64,000 bases of DNA from Arcanobacterium wilhelmae (GTDB taxonomy: Bacteria; Actinomycetota; Actinomycetes; Actinomycetales; Actinomycetaceae), in the NCBI RefSeq assembly GCF_029632765.1, contig NZ_CP121247.1:1922001-1986000 (forward strand), given 5' to 3'. The number at the start of each line of letters is the position of its first letter. Within the stretch, counting starts at the first letter, position 1. This document shows, one piece after another, positions 1 to 8,198 of the stretch. The notes beneath the pieces were generated by a model. That model was not told the DNA's origin, ran no database searches, and saw only the letters and a list, made by a program, of their open reading frames with translations. Position numbers and translations under genes: made by a program.

Positions 1-1122
1 AACCGTGAAGTACTCGTTGTGGATCGTTGTGAGCGTGTTGACCAGCATCTCCTTCGCCTTGAACAGGTGATGGATATAGGCCTTGGAGTAGTGGGTGCAG
101 GTGTAGCACTCGCAGCCCTCGACGAGCGGGGAGAAATCGCGCTTGAACTGGGCGCGCGTGATGTTGAAACGGCCGGTGGGCGAATAGATCGCGCCGTTGC
201 GGGCCACGCGCGAAGGATTCACACAATCGAAGGTGTCCGCCCCGGCTTCCACGGCGTTGAAGAAATCGTCCGGCTCCGAGATGCCAAGCAGGTGGCGGGC
301 CCGATCCTCCGGGAGCTCCTCGCACACCCAGCCCACGATCGTGCCCAAGTTTTCCTTCTCGAGCGCGCCGCCCACACCGAAGCCGTCGAAACGCTGGCCG
401 TCAACCTCCATTGCGCCCAGATCGCGGGCCGCCTTGCGGCGCAAATCCTCGTATTGCGCGCCCTGGATCACGCCCCACAGCTGCTGGTACGGCTTGCCGG
501 CGCGCTCCTCGGTGAGCTGCTTGTGAGCAGCAAGGCAACGCTGTGCCCACAGACGCGTGCGCTCCAAGGACTCTTCCTGGTAGGCGCGCGAGTTCATGAG
601 GGTGGTGAGCTCGTCGAACGCGAAGATAATGTCCGCGCCGAGCTCGTGCTGGATCCGCATCGAAATCTCGGGCGTGAAGCGGTGCAGATCTCCGTTGATA
701 TGCGAACGGAACCACACACCGTCGTCGTCCACGTTCGCCAGGCGCTCCTTGTTCGGGGCCACGGCGTCGTCGGCGATCTTCTTGCCGGAAAACTCCTCCG
801 AGAGTACCTTCTTGAAGCCGGATCCCAGGCTCATCACCTGGAAACCGCCCGAATCCGTGTACGTGGGCCCAGGCCAGTTCATGAATTTTCCGAGGCCGCC
901 GGCTTTGTCCACAATGTCCGAGCCTGGCTGAAGATAGAGGTGGTAGGCGTTAGAGAGCACCGCCTGGCCGCCGACCTGCGCGATCGATTCCGGGAGAACA
1001 GCCTTCACTGTGGCCTTCGTGCCCACCGGGATGAAAGCTGGCGTAGCGATCTCGCCGTGGGGCGTGGAAATCGTGCCAGTGCGGCCAATTGTGCCAGCGA
1101 GCTGGGACTTTACCTCAAACAT
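1..1122 (-). CDS. tgt: tRNA-guanine transglycosylase (partial, C-terminus beyond window)
   Basis: The reverse strand stays open from an ATG at 1122 to the left edge, giving 374 codons. It inserts a guanine precursor into the wobble position of tRNAs with GUN anticodons, the queuosine pathway step. The family substrate-binding motif TDSGGFQVMS lies near residue 90. The FDCVNPSRVARNG stretch near residue 297 holds the region of the nucleophilic Asp; bacterial enzymes usually have FDCVxPTRxxRxG. CECYTCTHYSKAYIHHL supplies the Cys/His zinc site. Only the last few dozen residues are missing. The start is supported by the family N-terminus; the upstream Shine-Dalgarno is a weak purine-rich AGAAAGAAG. 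A 395-residue opposite-strand frame here is a shadow. Confidence 0.95.
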   Translation of the reverse strand, partial: MFEVKSQLAGTIGRTGTISTPHGEIATPAFIPVGTKATVKAVLPESIAQVGGQAVLSNAYHLYLQPGSDIVDKAGGLGKFMNWPGPTYTDSGGFQVMSLGSGFKKVLSEEFSGKKIADDAVAPNKERLANVDDDGVWFRSHINGDLHRFTPEISMRIQHELGADIIFAFDELTTLMNSRAYQEESLERTRLWAQRCLAAHKQLTEERAGKPYQQLWGVIQGAQYEDLRRKAARDLGAMEVDGQRFDGFGVGGALEKENLGTIVGWVCEELPEDRARHLLGISEPDDFFNAVEAGADTFDCVNPSRVARNGAIYSPTGRFNITRAQFKRDFSPLVEGCECYTCTHYSKAYIHHLFKAKEMLVNTLTTIHNEYFTV

Positions 1123-1202
1123 TCGGTTCTTCTTTCTGCGTGGGTTGCGGGACGCCGACGTCGGTGCGCGCTCGCGTCGAACAGGTGGGCTGGGCAGGTG
1201 CG

Positions 1203-2030
1203 CTAGTAAGCGATGCGGATCACCGGATCGCCGGCCGCCGACTGCGCCTGCGTGAGCGCGAGATCCGCACCCGACCAGCCGAGCGTTTGGCCTGGCAGGA
1301 GGAAAGCGCCGCCGGTCACGATATAGTTCGCCACCCCACCAACCAAGGCGAAAAGCTCCTCGGCGGTGTGCGGGGAATCCGCCACCTCCACATCGAGGTG
1401 GCCGAAGATCGGAAGGCCGAGGGTGCGGGCGCGGTGCAGATCCTCGCCCGCCACGCGCACGGACAACCACAGCGGGAGCGGAACCTCGCCCTGCGTGAGC
1501 GATTCGGCGAGCTCGGTCACCATTGGAGCCGGGTGCACCGCGCCGAGCTCCGGGCGGAACACGCCGATCGCGGCTTCCTCGCGCATGAGCGCATCCGCGA
1601 GCTGGGTCATCACAATGTTCGCCGAGACCATGCGCCCGCGACGCTTGAGCTCCGGGAGCTGCTCGGCATCCGCCGATTCGCCCGCGAGCTCACCCTCCGG
1701 CGCCGCATCGAGGGGCGCGTAGAACGTCATCGCCACATGGAAGTTATGCTCCGGGAGCGCACCTTTTTCCACGTCCAGGCCGCCCGAAACCGGCGTGAGC
1801 AACACTTGCACACCTTGGAGTGAGAAATGGAAAATCGCATCCTTGCCGGGGGTGGCAGGCTCGCCGTCGACCCCAACCCATTCTCCACGAGCCTCAATAT
1901 TCCACAGTTCCTTCAAACGTGCCGTCGCCTTCTCGAGGTCAATCGGGGCCGTGAACAGGGCGAACGCCGTGAGCACTTCGGGGGCCGTGGGATGAATTGC
2001 GCTAACTCCAAGTTGATCCATACGGCGCAT
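1203..2030 (-). CDS. DUF4261 domain-containing protein
   Basis: A 275-residue soluble protein upstream of tgt on the same strand, separated by about 80 bases. Its organisation (an N-terminal alpha/beta part, a LPELKRRGRMVSANIVMTQL segment and a C-terminal half rich in Leu/Val/Gly) fits the DUF4261 family, recognised here by overall resemblance only. There is no signal peptide or membrane segment. Two starts are possible, ATG 2030 and ATG 2021, and neither has a clear ribosome-binding site. Function is unknown. Same-strand placement suggests possible co-transcription with tgt, with no functional link known. Confidence 0.7.
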   Translation of the reverse strand: MRRMDQLGVSAIHPTAPEVLTAFALFTAPIDLEKATARLKELWNIEARGEWVGVDGEPATPGKDAIFHFSLQGVQVLLTPVSGGLDVEKGALPEHNFHVAMTFYAPLDAAPEGELAGESADAEQLPELKRRGRMVSANIVMTQLADALMREEAAIGVFRPELGAVHPAPMVTELAESLTQGEVPLPLWLSVRVAGEDLHRARTLGLPIFGHLDVEVADSPHTAEELFALVGGVANYIVTGGAFLLPGQTLGWSGADLALTQAQSAAGDPVIRIAY

Positions 2031-2185
2031 TCTACCGGGTGGGCTGACAGCCGGCGCGGGCGCACATCACACCCGCGCCACCCCGCCCAGGAGCCGCGCA
2101 CCGGCGTCGGGGCCGCGCTTCGACGTCGGGCGTACGAGCAACGTGGGCCGCGAACCTGCGTCGGCGGACACCGTGACGCGAGCCC

Positions 2186-2755
2186 TTACGAAAAGTGGTC
2201 GATCGCGAGCGGAAGGGGGATCTTCTTCAGGATGCGATCGTGGATATCAGGGATCACTTTGCGGATGCGCTCCCAAGACTCGAGGGAGCGGAACTCGGAC
2301 GGATCTCGAAGTAGCACCTTCGTCAAATCGTCGCGGGTGATCGTATAGGACGTGGTGTAGGAATCAAACGTCACGACGGAAGTGCGGAAAGAGAACGCCA
2401 TCAGGGCGGTTGCAGAGTAGACGAGGTCCTGCTCAAAATCGAGATTCTCCACCCTCGGCTTGACCCACACCTTCACGTAGCTCTCCTCGCCCCAGCCACC
2501 GTCGATCGTTGCACCGACCGGCATTCGGCGAAGGAAGCCAACAGCGAGATCGCCAAGCTGCTCGTTCGGGTCGATGTCGGCGACTTTCTCCAATGGCTTC
2601 ATATCGTGTGCGCGCCACTGGGCGGCGTCACTCGTGGGGAGGGGGAGTTCATTGAAGGGAACGCGCACGTCGTCGCGTGTGAGCACATACCCGCCAACCA
2701 GCAGGGCTGTGAGAACGAGGCAGATGAACACCGCCAACCACGACACTTTTTTCAT
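2186..2755 (-). CDS. membrane-anchored hypothetical protein
   Basis: Predicted 189-residue protein. I place the start at ATG 2755 because AGGA lies just upstream and the product then opens with Lys-Lys followed by a single hydrophobic segment (residues about 4-24, WLAVFICLVLTALLVGGYVL). The rest is polar and probably extracytoplasmic. It ends in a basic, proline-rich tail. The family is not recognised. It is divergent from the DUF4862 gene across a repeat-containing intergenic region. Confidence 0.65.
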   Translation of the reverse strand: MKKVSWLAVFICLVLTALLVGGYVLTRDDVRVPFNELPLPTSDAAQWRAHDMKPLEKVADIDPNEQLGDLAVGFLRRMPVGATIDGGWGEESYVKVWVKPRVENLDFEQDLVYSATALMAFSFRTSVVTFDSYTTSYTITRDDLTKVLLRDPSEFRSLESWERIRKVIPDIHDRILKKIPLPLAIDHFS

Positions 2756-2810
2756 AGTTCCTATTGTTGCAGGTTCTGGGCATGGCCTACGAATGTTGCC
2801 TCTCAGGCTC

Positions 2811-2883
2811 GTGCGCAACTCTGTCAATTCGCGTAGGCGTTGCTATATACGCAACGCCTCGCCCGATTGATTGAGTTATGCAC
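2811..2883. repeat. 73-bp dispersed hairpin repeat, copy 1
   Basis: This intergenic segment matches 37209-37281 at 60 of 73 positions by hand count. Both copies have outer arms of the type GTGCxCAACTC / GAGTTATGCAC and a perfect inner 9-bp stem AGGCGTTGC / GCAACGCCT. A second left arm (GTGCACAACTCAAT, 2890-2903) follows this copy, so ATTGAGTTATGCACG and CGTGCACAACTCAAT form an extra 15-bp near-perfect hairpin at 2870-2903. It resembles REP-type intergenic elements; function unknown. Confidence 0.8.
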
Positions 2884-3025
2884 GTGCTCGTGCACAACTC
2901 AATCGCTCCCAGGCAACGCCACGAGTGCGAACTCAGCCTCCCAGCTAACGCCAAGGGTACGGACGTGGCGCTCCTCGGGTGCGCCGCGTACTCTAGAAGA
3001 CAAGTTGTTAAGCAAAGGAGCATCC

Positions 3026-3943
3026 ATGGCCACACCGTTCGTGATTGGCGCTTACGCCGCACTGCCCGCCGAGCGCGCGCAGCAAGAGGAGTTTTACGGC
3101 TCGCTAGCGCAGGCGGCCTGGGTGAACGGGCTTGAGATCCCACTTCGCGCAACGATCACCGACGATCTTCCCTGGTTCGCGCAGCAGATCGCGCCATCGT
3201 TTACGACGAATGTGCTCACGCCCATCCCGGGCACGATGGGCAAGTTGGGCAAGAACCCGGCCTTCGGGATTGCCTCGCCGGATGAGGCGGGGCGCGCGCT
3301 CGCTCTCGAGTTCCTGATCGACGCCGTCAACCAGGTCAAGGCCGTGAACGACGCCGTCGGGCGCCAGGTTTTCACACATATTGCGTTGCATACGGCTCCG
3401 ACGGCAACAGCGCAACGCGAGGCGCTCGTGCGTTCACTGGCCACGATCGAGCAGTGGGATGCGGACGGCGCCAAGTTCGTGATCGAGCATCAGGATGCGT
3501 TTATTCCCGAGCAGGCGCCGCAGAAGGGCTTCCTGTCGCTGGCGGACGAGATCATCGCGATCGAGGAGGCGGACGCCGAGCGCACATTTATTTCGCTCAA
3601 CTGGGGCCGTAGCGCGATCGAGGGCCGCGGAACCGAGTTGCCGCTGGAGCACGTGAAGCAGGCGGCGGCGAGCGGAAAGCTCGAAGGGCTGATTTTCTCG
3701 GGCGCTCATGACGTGGACGGCGATTACGGCCCTGCGTGGACGGATGCGCATGTGGCGCTTCACCAAGATGAGCCGAGCTCGATTATGACCAGCTCGCTGG
3801 TGGCGAGCGCCGCGCAGGCCGCTACGGCCGCGAAGGTTCAGTACTTGGGCGCGAAGCTCACGCTCGATGGCCGCTACTCGGTGGCCGAGCGCGTGGCGAT
3901 CCTGCAGCGCGTGGCCGCGGCGGCAGGCCAGCCAAACGCCTGA
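3026..3943 (+). CDS. DUF4862 family protein
   Basis: A 305-residue soluble protein. ATG 3026 is chosen because AAAGGAG precedes it with ideal spacing; the frame is open further upstream but has no site there. Segments such as HIALHTAPTA, FVIEHQDAFIP and FSGAHDVDGDYGPAWTDAHV have acidic and His residues at strand ends, as expected of a TIM-barrel metal or sugar-binding fold. That is consistent with DUF4862, a family without an assigned reaction. It appears monocistronic, with a terminator-like hairpin immediately downstream. Confidence 0.75.
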   Translation: MATPFVIGAYAALPAERAQQEEFYGSLAQAAWVNGLEIPLRATITDDLPWFAQQIAPSFTTNVLTPIPGTMGKLGKNPAFGIASPDEAGRALALEFLIDAVNQVKAVNDAVGRQVFTHIALHTAPTATAQREALVRSLATIEQWDADGAKFVIEHQDAFIPEQAPQKGFLSLADEIIAIEEADAERTFISLNWGRSAIEGRGTELPLEHVKQAAASGKLEGLIFSGAHDVDGDYGPAWTDAHVALHQDEPSSIMTSSLVASAAQAATAAKVQYLGAKLTLDGRYSVAERVAILQRVAAAAGQPNA

Positions 3944-3964
3944 TCCTCACTGAGAGAATTTGGG

Positions 3965-4003
3965 AGGGCGCGTGCCCGCGGGGAAACTTGCGGCACGCGC
4001 CCT
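3965..4003. terminator. bidirectional hairpin terminator
   Basis: A perfect 12-bp inverted repeat (AGGGCGCGTGCC / GGCACGCGCCCT) lies between two convergent genes that end at 3943 (+) and 4010 (-). It lacks a long U-run. Confidence 0.6.
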
Positions 4004-4009
4004 GCGCAA

Positions 4010-5581
4010 TCACTCCCCCAGCGGGCGTAGGTAGATCAGCTCGCGGCCGTCCCACTGGAAGAACATGTTGTGCGCAGATCCGGAGCCCACGATCCCCGTG
4101 GTTCCTTGTGCATTGGCGGGCTTTCCGCTGGTCAGATCCACAATGTTTTTGCCAACCATCGCGAACGGCGCACCTAGCGGGAGCGCGTCGCCGCCCGCTT
4201 TCCACTGCGATTTTGGCAACCACTTTCCGTCACTCAGCACGGCCGCCTCGCCGGTCTCCGCCGGCTCGACACGCTCGAGCAGCGCCGCCTTGAGCTCGCG
4301 GCTGGTCACGTCTGCGTTCACGCCCGCGAGCGCATAGCCGAGCGCCGCCGAACCGACCGGCGCAGCCGTCACCGACACCGCGTGACCGGAAGAGTTCCAC
4401 TCCACCACCACAACACCTGAGCTTTCCGGGTTCAGCCCCACCGCGTCGCCCGACGCCGGGGTTGCACTTTCGCTCGTTGCCGGGCTCGCGCTGGCACCGG
4501 GCTTCGCCGTCGGGTTACCCGGCTGCACTGAAACTGGCGCCGACGGCGTCGCGTCCGCGCCCGGCGTCGGGTCCGTGTGTTTGCCGCCAGCTTCAACATG
4601 AAGCGACCCTTCAGCTGCCACGCACACCGTGCCATCCGTTGCGGCCCAGCACTCGTTCCCCTCGGCGCGCCCGAGCGACGGAAACTGCACAAACTCGCCG
4701 TTTCCCGACTTGTTAGTTTGCAGACGAACCAGCCCCGGACTCACTTGCGGCTCGAGCGTGAGCGTGGGCGGGAAGTAGGTGCGCACGGAGTTTTCCACGG
4801 TGCCGCTGGCCCCGACGAGTGCCGCCACCGACGACGTTCGCCCGACGCCCACCACGCCGAGGCCCGCCTCGCTCGCGCCGACGATCGCCGGCACGTCGCC
4901 GCCCAGCGAATTGTCCGTTGACCAGGTGAAACTCGCGCTTCCGGTGCGCGCGGAGAGGATGACGAGATCGGAGCGGGAGGCGCGGCCATCCCCCGAGGCG
5001 GGTTCGCTCGCAGGGGCTGCGCTGGCCGTTGCGTCCAGGCTCTGGGATGCGCTCGAGGTTGCGCTGGGACTCGCAGGCGGGCTCGGGCTGGTACTGGGAC
5101 CGCTCGAGGACGCCGACGGCGAGGCCTGCGTGCTCGCAGCACCCGCGCCGTCACTGGCCGTGCCGGCGTCGTTACTGGCCGCACCGGCGTCGGCAGCGTG
5201 TTCGGCGTCGGGGCCGATTGTTAAGTAGACGGAGCCGGCGGCAGCGTCGAGGCTGGTAGCCGTGGAGCCTTGCGGCAGGTAGTAGCGCCAGGTCGGGAGG
5301 GCGCGGTTTTTGCCGGTCACCGCGTAACCGGTGAGTCGGCGCAGAGAGTTGTGCGTGGAAAGGACGACGAGAGTTTTCGTTGTGTTGTCGAAGGTGAGGG
5401 CTTCCGGAGCTTCAGGGAGTTTCGCGCGCCAGGCCGGCTCCGCGCCCGCCTGGTAGGGGTTGCGCGTGGGCGCGACGGCGCTCGCGTGCGGCTTCGGCGC
5501 TGGTTTCGGCGGGTGCGCCGGCGAGCACGCCACAAGCGCCGCGAGGGCGGCGGTGGCGACGGCGACGGCTTGGAACTTCAC
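4010..5581 (-). CDS. large lipoprotein with low-complexity insert, beta-propeller-like
   Basis: Reading from GTG 5581 gives a 523-residue protein. Its first 20 residues form a lipoprotein signal (hydrophobic run, then LVACSP lipobox), so it should be attached to the outer face of the membrane. An upstream ATG at 5668 would add a polar leader and is the alternative start. After a Pro/Ala stretch come strand-rich repeats that suggest a quinoprotein-like propeller. These are interrupted near residues 125-205 by an Ala/Ser/Pro/Asp-rich insert and later by a shorter Ser/Pro/Thr one. The inserts are encoded by iterated GACGCCGG-like sequence. No catalytic motif is recognised. The gene is divergent from the DsbA-like gene; the start at 5581 leaves room for two promoters. 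Confidence 0.7.
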   Translation of the reverse strand: MKFQAVAVATAALAALVACSPAHPPKPAPKPHASAVAPTRNPYQAGAEPAWRAKLPEAPEALTFDNTTKTLVVLSTHNSLRRLTGYAVTGKNRALPTWRYYLPQGSTATSLDAAAGSVYLTIGPDAEHAADAGAASNDAGTASDGAGAASTQASPSASSSGPSTSPSPPASPSATSSASQSLDATASAAPASEPASGDGRASRSDLVILSARTGSASFTWSTDNSLGGDVPAIVGASEAGLGVVGVGRTSSVAALVGASGTVENSVRTYFPPTLTLEPQVSPGLVRLQTNKSGNGEFVQFPSLGRAEGNECWAATDGTVCVAAEGSLHVEAGGKHTDPTPGADATPSAPVSVQPGNPTAKPGASASPATSESATPASGDAVGLNPESSGVVVVEWNSSGHAVSVTAAPVGSAALGYALAGVNADVTSRELKAALLERVEPAETGEAAVLSDGKWLPKSQWKAGGDALPLGAPFAMVGKNIVDLTSGKPANAQGTTGIVGSGSAHNMFFQWDGRELIYLRPLGE

Positions 5582-5727
5582 GTCCTTAAGGCTAGCAGGC
5601 GCCGACGACGACGGTGCGGCGGTGTGGAGTTTCGCGGGTGAGCGAAAGTGGTCCCGATTTTTTGTCATACCCCCATGGTTAAATGGTGTGCGAGAACAAA
5701 GGGCAACGAAATATAAGGAGGAGCCCA

Positions 5728-6612
5728 ATGTCGGAACCGAACCAGAACACGTTCCCGCCCCAGCGTGAGCTCGAGGATGATGCCGTAGCGCAGGGAGCCG
5801 TGCCGAACATGCCGGCGTCGCGCACTAGTCGCACACCGAAGACGGGCCGAAATGTGATGATCGCACTGATTTCCGTGCTCACCGTGGTGGTGATCGCGTT
5901 CGTGGTGATGCTGTTCGCCTGGAAGGGCGGGGCAGATAAGCCGCAGATGATGAGCTCGCAGGCAGCGTCGGCGTCGGCGGGCGCGCAAGCCTCGGCGTCG
6001 GCGGGTGCGCAGGATTTCCAGCCCGTGGAGCAGAGTGCGGAAGCGAAGAAGCTCATCGCCTCCCAGCAGCGCCGCGAAGAGGGGGATCCGATGGCGCTGG
6101 GCAAGGTGGATGCGCCCGTGGTGATGAGCGTGTATTCGGATTACATGTGCCCTCACTGCCAGGATTTCAACGTGAACACGCTGCCGAAGCTGCAAAAGTG
6201 GGTGGATGATGGCGTGCTGCGCATCGAGTACAACGAGCTTCCGATCCTGGGAGAGAAATCAAACCTCGCAGCTCAGGCCGCATATGCGGCTGCGAACCAG
6301 GGGAAGTTCTGGGAGTTCCACAAGGCGATCTTCGGGGCGTGGGCAAATGGCCGCCCCGATTACACGCCGGAAACCCTCACGGCTTTCGCGAAGGAGGCCG
6401 GCGTTGCGGATCTGGAGAAGTTCGCCACGGATCTCACTGCGAAGGAAACGGTAGCAAAGCGCGAAGCCGGCTACGATCTGGGCATTAAGAAGCTCGGCTT
6501 CCAGTTCGTGCCGTCGGTACTTGTGGGTGATCAGTTCCTCGATAAGCCCTACCCCGTGGAAACAATCGGTAAGATCATCCAGGGTGAAGCCGAAAAGAAG
6601 GGGGCTATGTGA
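5728..6612 (+). CDS. membrane-anchored DsbA-like thiol oxidoreductase
   Basis: 294 residues from ATG 5728, preceded by AAGGAGGAG. A cytoplasmic tail of about 45 residues is followed by one membrane segment (ALISVLTVVVIAFVVMLFAW) and an Ala/Ser linker containing two ASASAGAQ repeats. The C-terminal part is a thioredoxin_4/DsbA fold whose active site CPHC falls at residues 141-144. The cis-Pro region FQFVPSVLVGD and the DsbA helical insert are present. It should introduce or isomerise disulfides in exported proteins. Actinobacterial Tad pili, sialidases and the Cys-containing exported peptides nearby are plausible clients, but that is inference. It overlaps the next gene by 4 bases, so the two are translationally coupled. 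Confidence 0.9.
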   Translation: MSEPNQNTFPPQRELEDDAVAQGAVPNMPASRTSRTPKTGRNVMIALISVLTVVVIAFVVMLFAWKGGADKPQMMSSQAASASAGAQASASAGAQDFQPVEQSAEAKKLIASQQRREEGDPMALGKVDAPVVMSVYSDYMCPHCQDFNVNTLPKLQKWVDDGVLRIEYNELPILGEKSNLAAQAAYAAANQGKFWEFHKAIFGAWANGRPDYTPETLTAFAKEAGVADLEKFATDLTAKETVAKREAGYDLGIKKLGFQFVPSVLVGDQFLDKPYPVETIGKIIQGEAEKKGAM

Positions 6613-7280
6613 AGCACGCGGCGTCGAAACTTTTCCAGAAGGTCTCTCGATGGACTTTCGTCCACGAACCGTTGCCTGAAAAGGCGGTGGTGATCGGGGC
6701 TCCTCATACCTCGGTCTGGGACGGCATTTTCATGGCCGTAGCTTTCTGGGATTTGCGCCGCGATTTCAAATTCCTCGTCAAGGATTCGCTCACGCATGGG
6801 CCGGTTGCGCCACTGATTAAGTGGGTTGGCGGGCTCGGCGTGGATCGCAAGCATCCCCACGGGATGGTCGGCTCCACAGTGGAGAAGGCGAAGGAAACCG
6901 AGGGCTTCACGCTGATTATCGCGCCGGAGGGCACCCGAAAGCAGCGTAAGTATTGGCGTTCGGGTTTCTACCACATCGCACTCCAGGCGAACGTGCCGGT
7001 GGTTTTGGGCTTCATCGACGCAAAAACCCGCACCTATGGCTGGGGTCCGAGCATCGAACTGACCGGCGATGTGAAGGCAGATATGGACGTGATCCGCGCG
7101 TTCTATGCAGACAAGGTAGGCATGCGCGATGGGCGCGTGTCCGCCCCGCGCCTGCGTGCAGAGGATGAGCCGGAGGCGGCCGGGGCCGCTGGCTCGGCAG
7201 ATAGCTCGGCAGATGGCACCGGCTCGCACGATCGTGCCGGTGAGGCCGATCGCACCGATTCTGAGGGCGGCGCCGCGTGA
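6609..7280 (+). CDS. PlsC-like 1-acylglycerol-3-phosphate acyltransferase family protein
   Basis: 223 residues; its ATG overlaps the preceding stop (ATGTGA). It carries the acyltransferase signature HTSVWD (the HX4D catalytic pair, residues about 33-38) and the substrate-binding motif APEGTR (about 100-105). The family transfers acyl chains to glycerophosphate-type acceptors at the membrane; the exact acceptor cannot be assigned. The last 45 residues are an Ala/Asp/Glu-rich acidic tail typical of the low-complexity extensions seen in this genome. It overlaps the downstream regulator gene by 4 bases. Confidence 0.87.
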   Translation: MKHAASKLFQKVSRWTFVHEPLPEKAVVIGAPHTSVWDGIFMAVAFWDLRRDFKFLVKDSLTHGPVAPLIKWVGGLGVDRKHPHGMVGSTVEKAKETEGFTLIIAPEGTRKQRKYWRSGFYHIALQANVPVVLGFIDAKTRTYGWGPSIELTGDVKADMDVIRAFYADKVGMRDGRVSAPRLRAEDEPEAAGAAGSADSSADGTGSHDRAGEADRTDSEGGAA

Positions 7281-8062
7281 GCTTCAACCTTGGCTACCCT
7301 CGTGCATACGACGGCGTGGATCCCACGCCGTCGGAAAGCGCGCGCAGTGAGGTGGCCAAGCTCGTGGTGGATTCACTTCAGGTTCCGGTGGCCACAGCGA
7401 TCACCATGATCGAAAACCAGTCTGTGCTCCTCGATGCGATGCGTGAGGAGCTCGAAGAACTGCGCAAAGAACTCGCTCAGCGGCCGCCGGCCACTAGCGT
7501 TGTCACCGAGGAAGGCCAGCCAGAATCCATCGCAGGCTCCACCTCCGCGAGCCTCCCTACTGCCACCGGCCAGCCCGGCGTCGCGGGCGCAAGGCGAACC
7601 CTGGCGTCGGCGGGCGCTGGGCACACTGGAGCTCCGGCGTCGGCGGGGTCTGAGTTCGCTGAAACTCCGCAGCCGGCAACGGATTCGCAAAGCGCGCCGC
7701 TGAACGTGTTCCCGCAAAATCCTCAGCCGCACAGCGTTCCGGCCACACACCGGCCGCCGCGTGCCGCGGCGGCCGGCCCAGCCCTCGCCACGGCGTTCCG
7801 CTCGCTGGACGGCAAGAAAGTTTCGGAGGATCTCACGGCCCTCGCGCACCCGATCCGTCTGGAAATCCTCGAGTTCACAGCCGAGCGCGCAATGACGGTT
7901 CGCGATCTCGTTGAGGCACTCTCCACCGGCACTACCGGCCAGGTGTACCACCACATGAAGGCCCTCACGGCCGCCGGCTGGGTGGAAGCCGAGGGCGGCG
8001 AATACCGTGTGGCGCCGGAGCGCGCGCCGCAGCTCGCCGCGATCCTCGCCGCCCTTCGCTAG
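7277..8062 (+). CDS. winged-helix (ArsR-type) transcriptional regulator with N-terminal coiled coil
   Basis: 261 residues, starting inside the preceding stop region (4-base overlap). Residues about 25-75 contain a heptad-like Glu/Leu segment (MREELEELRKELAQR), likely a coiled coil. Residues 85-165 are a low-complexity Ala/Ser/Pro/Gly linker encoded by GGCGTCGG repeats. Residues 178-261 form a winged helix: LTALAHPIRLEILEF, then a recognition helix TTGQVYHHMKAL and a wing. This matches ArsR/DUF7347-like domains. A role in regulating its own operon or lipid metabolism is conjecture. Confidence 0.82.
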   Translation: MSFNLGYPRAYDGVDPTPSESARSEVAKLVVDSLQVPVATAITMIENQSVLLDAMREELEELRKELAQRPPATSVVTEEGQPESIAGSTSASLPTATGQPGVAGARRTLASAGAGHTGAPASAGSEFAETPQPATDSQSAPLNVFPQNPQPHSVPATHRPPRAAAAGPALATAFRSLDGKKVSEDLTALAHPIRLEILEFTAERAMTVRDLVEALSTGTTGQVYHHMKALTAAGWVEAEGGEYRVAPERAPQLAAILAALR

Positions 8063-8198
8063 CGAGACATTTCACCAACCACCCCTTCCCGGAAGCCAGC
8101 ACGCGCTAACCTAACTACAAGAGAAACGCCCGCCGCCTCACCGGCGTCGGGGGCGGCTCACCCCAACACAGCGGTGGCTTTACTCAAAGGAGCGTGAA

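Noticed and set aside
19..1206. 395-residue plus-strand frame
   Set aside because: It is antisense to tgt, whose reverse-strand translation shows all family motifs; no ribosome-binding site.
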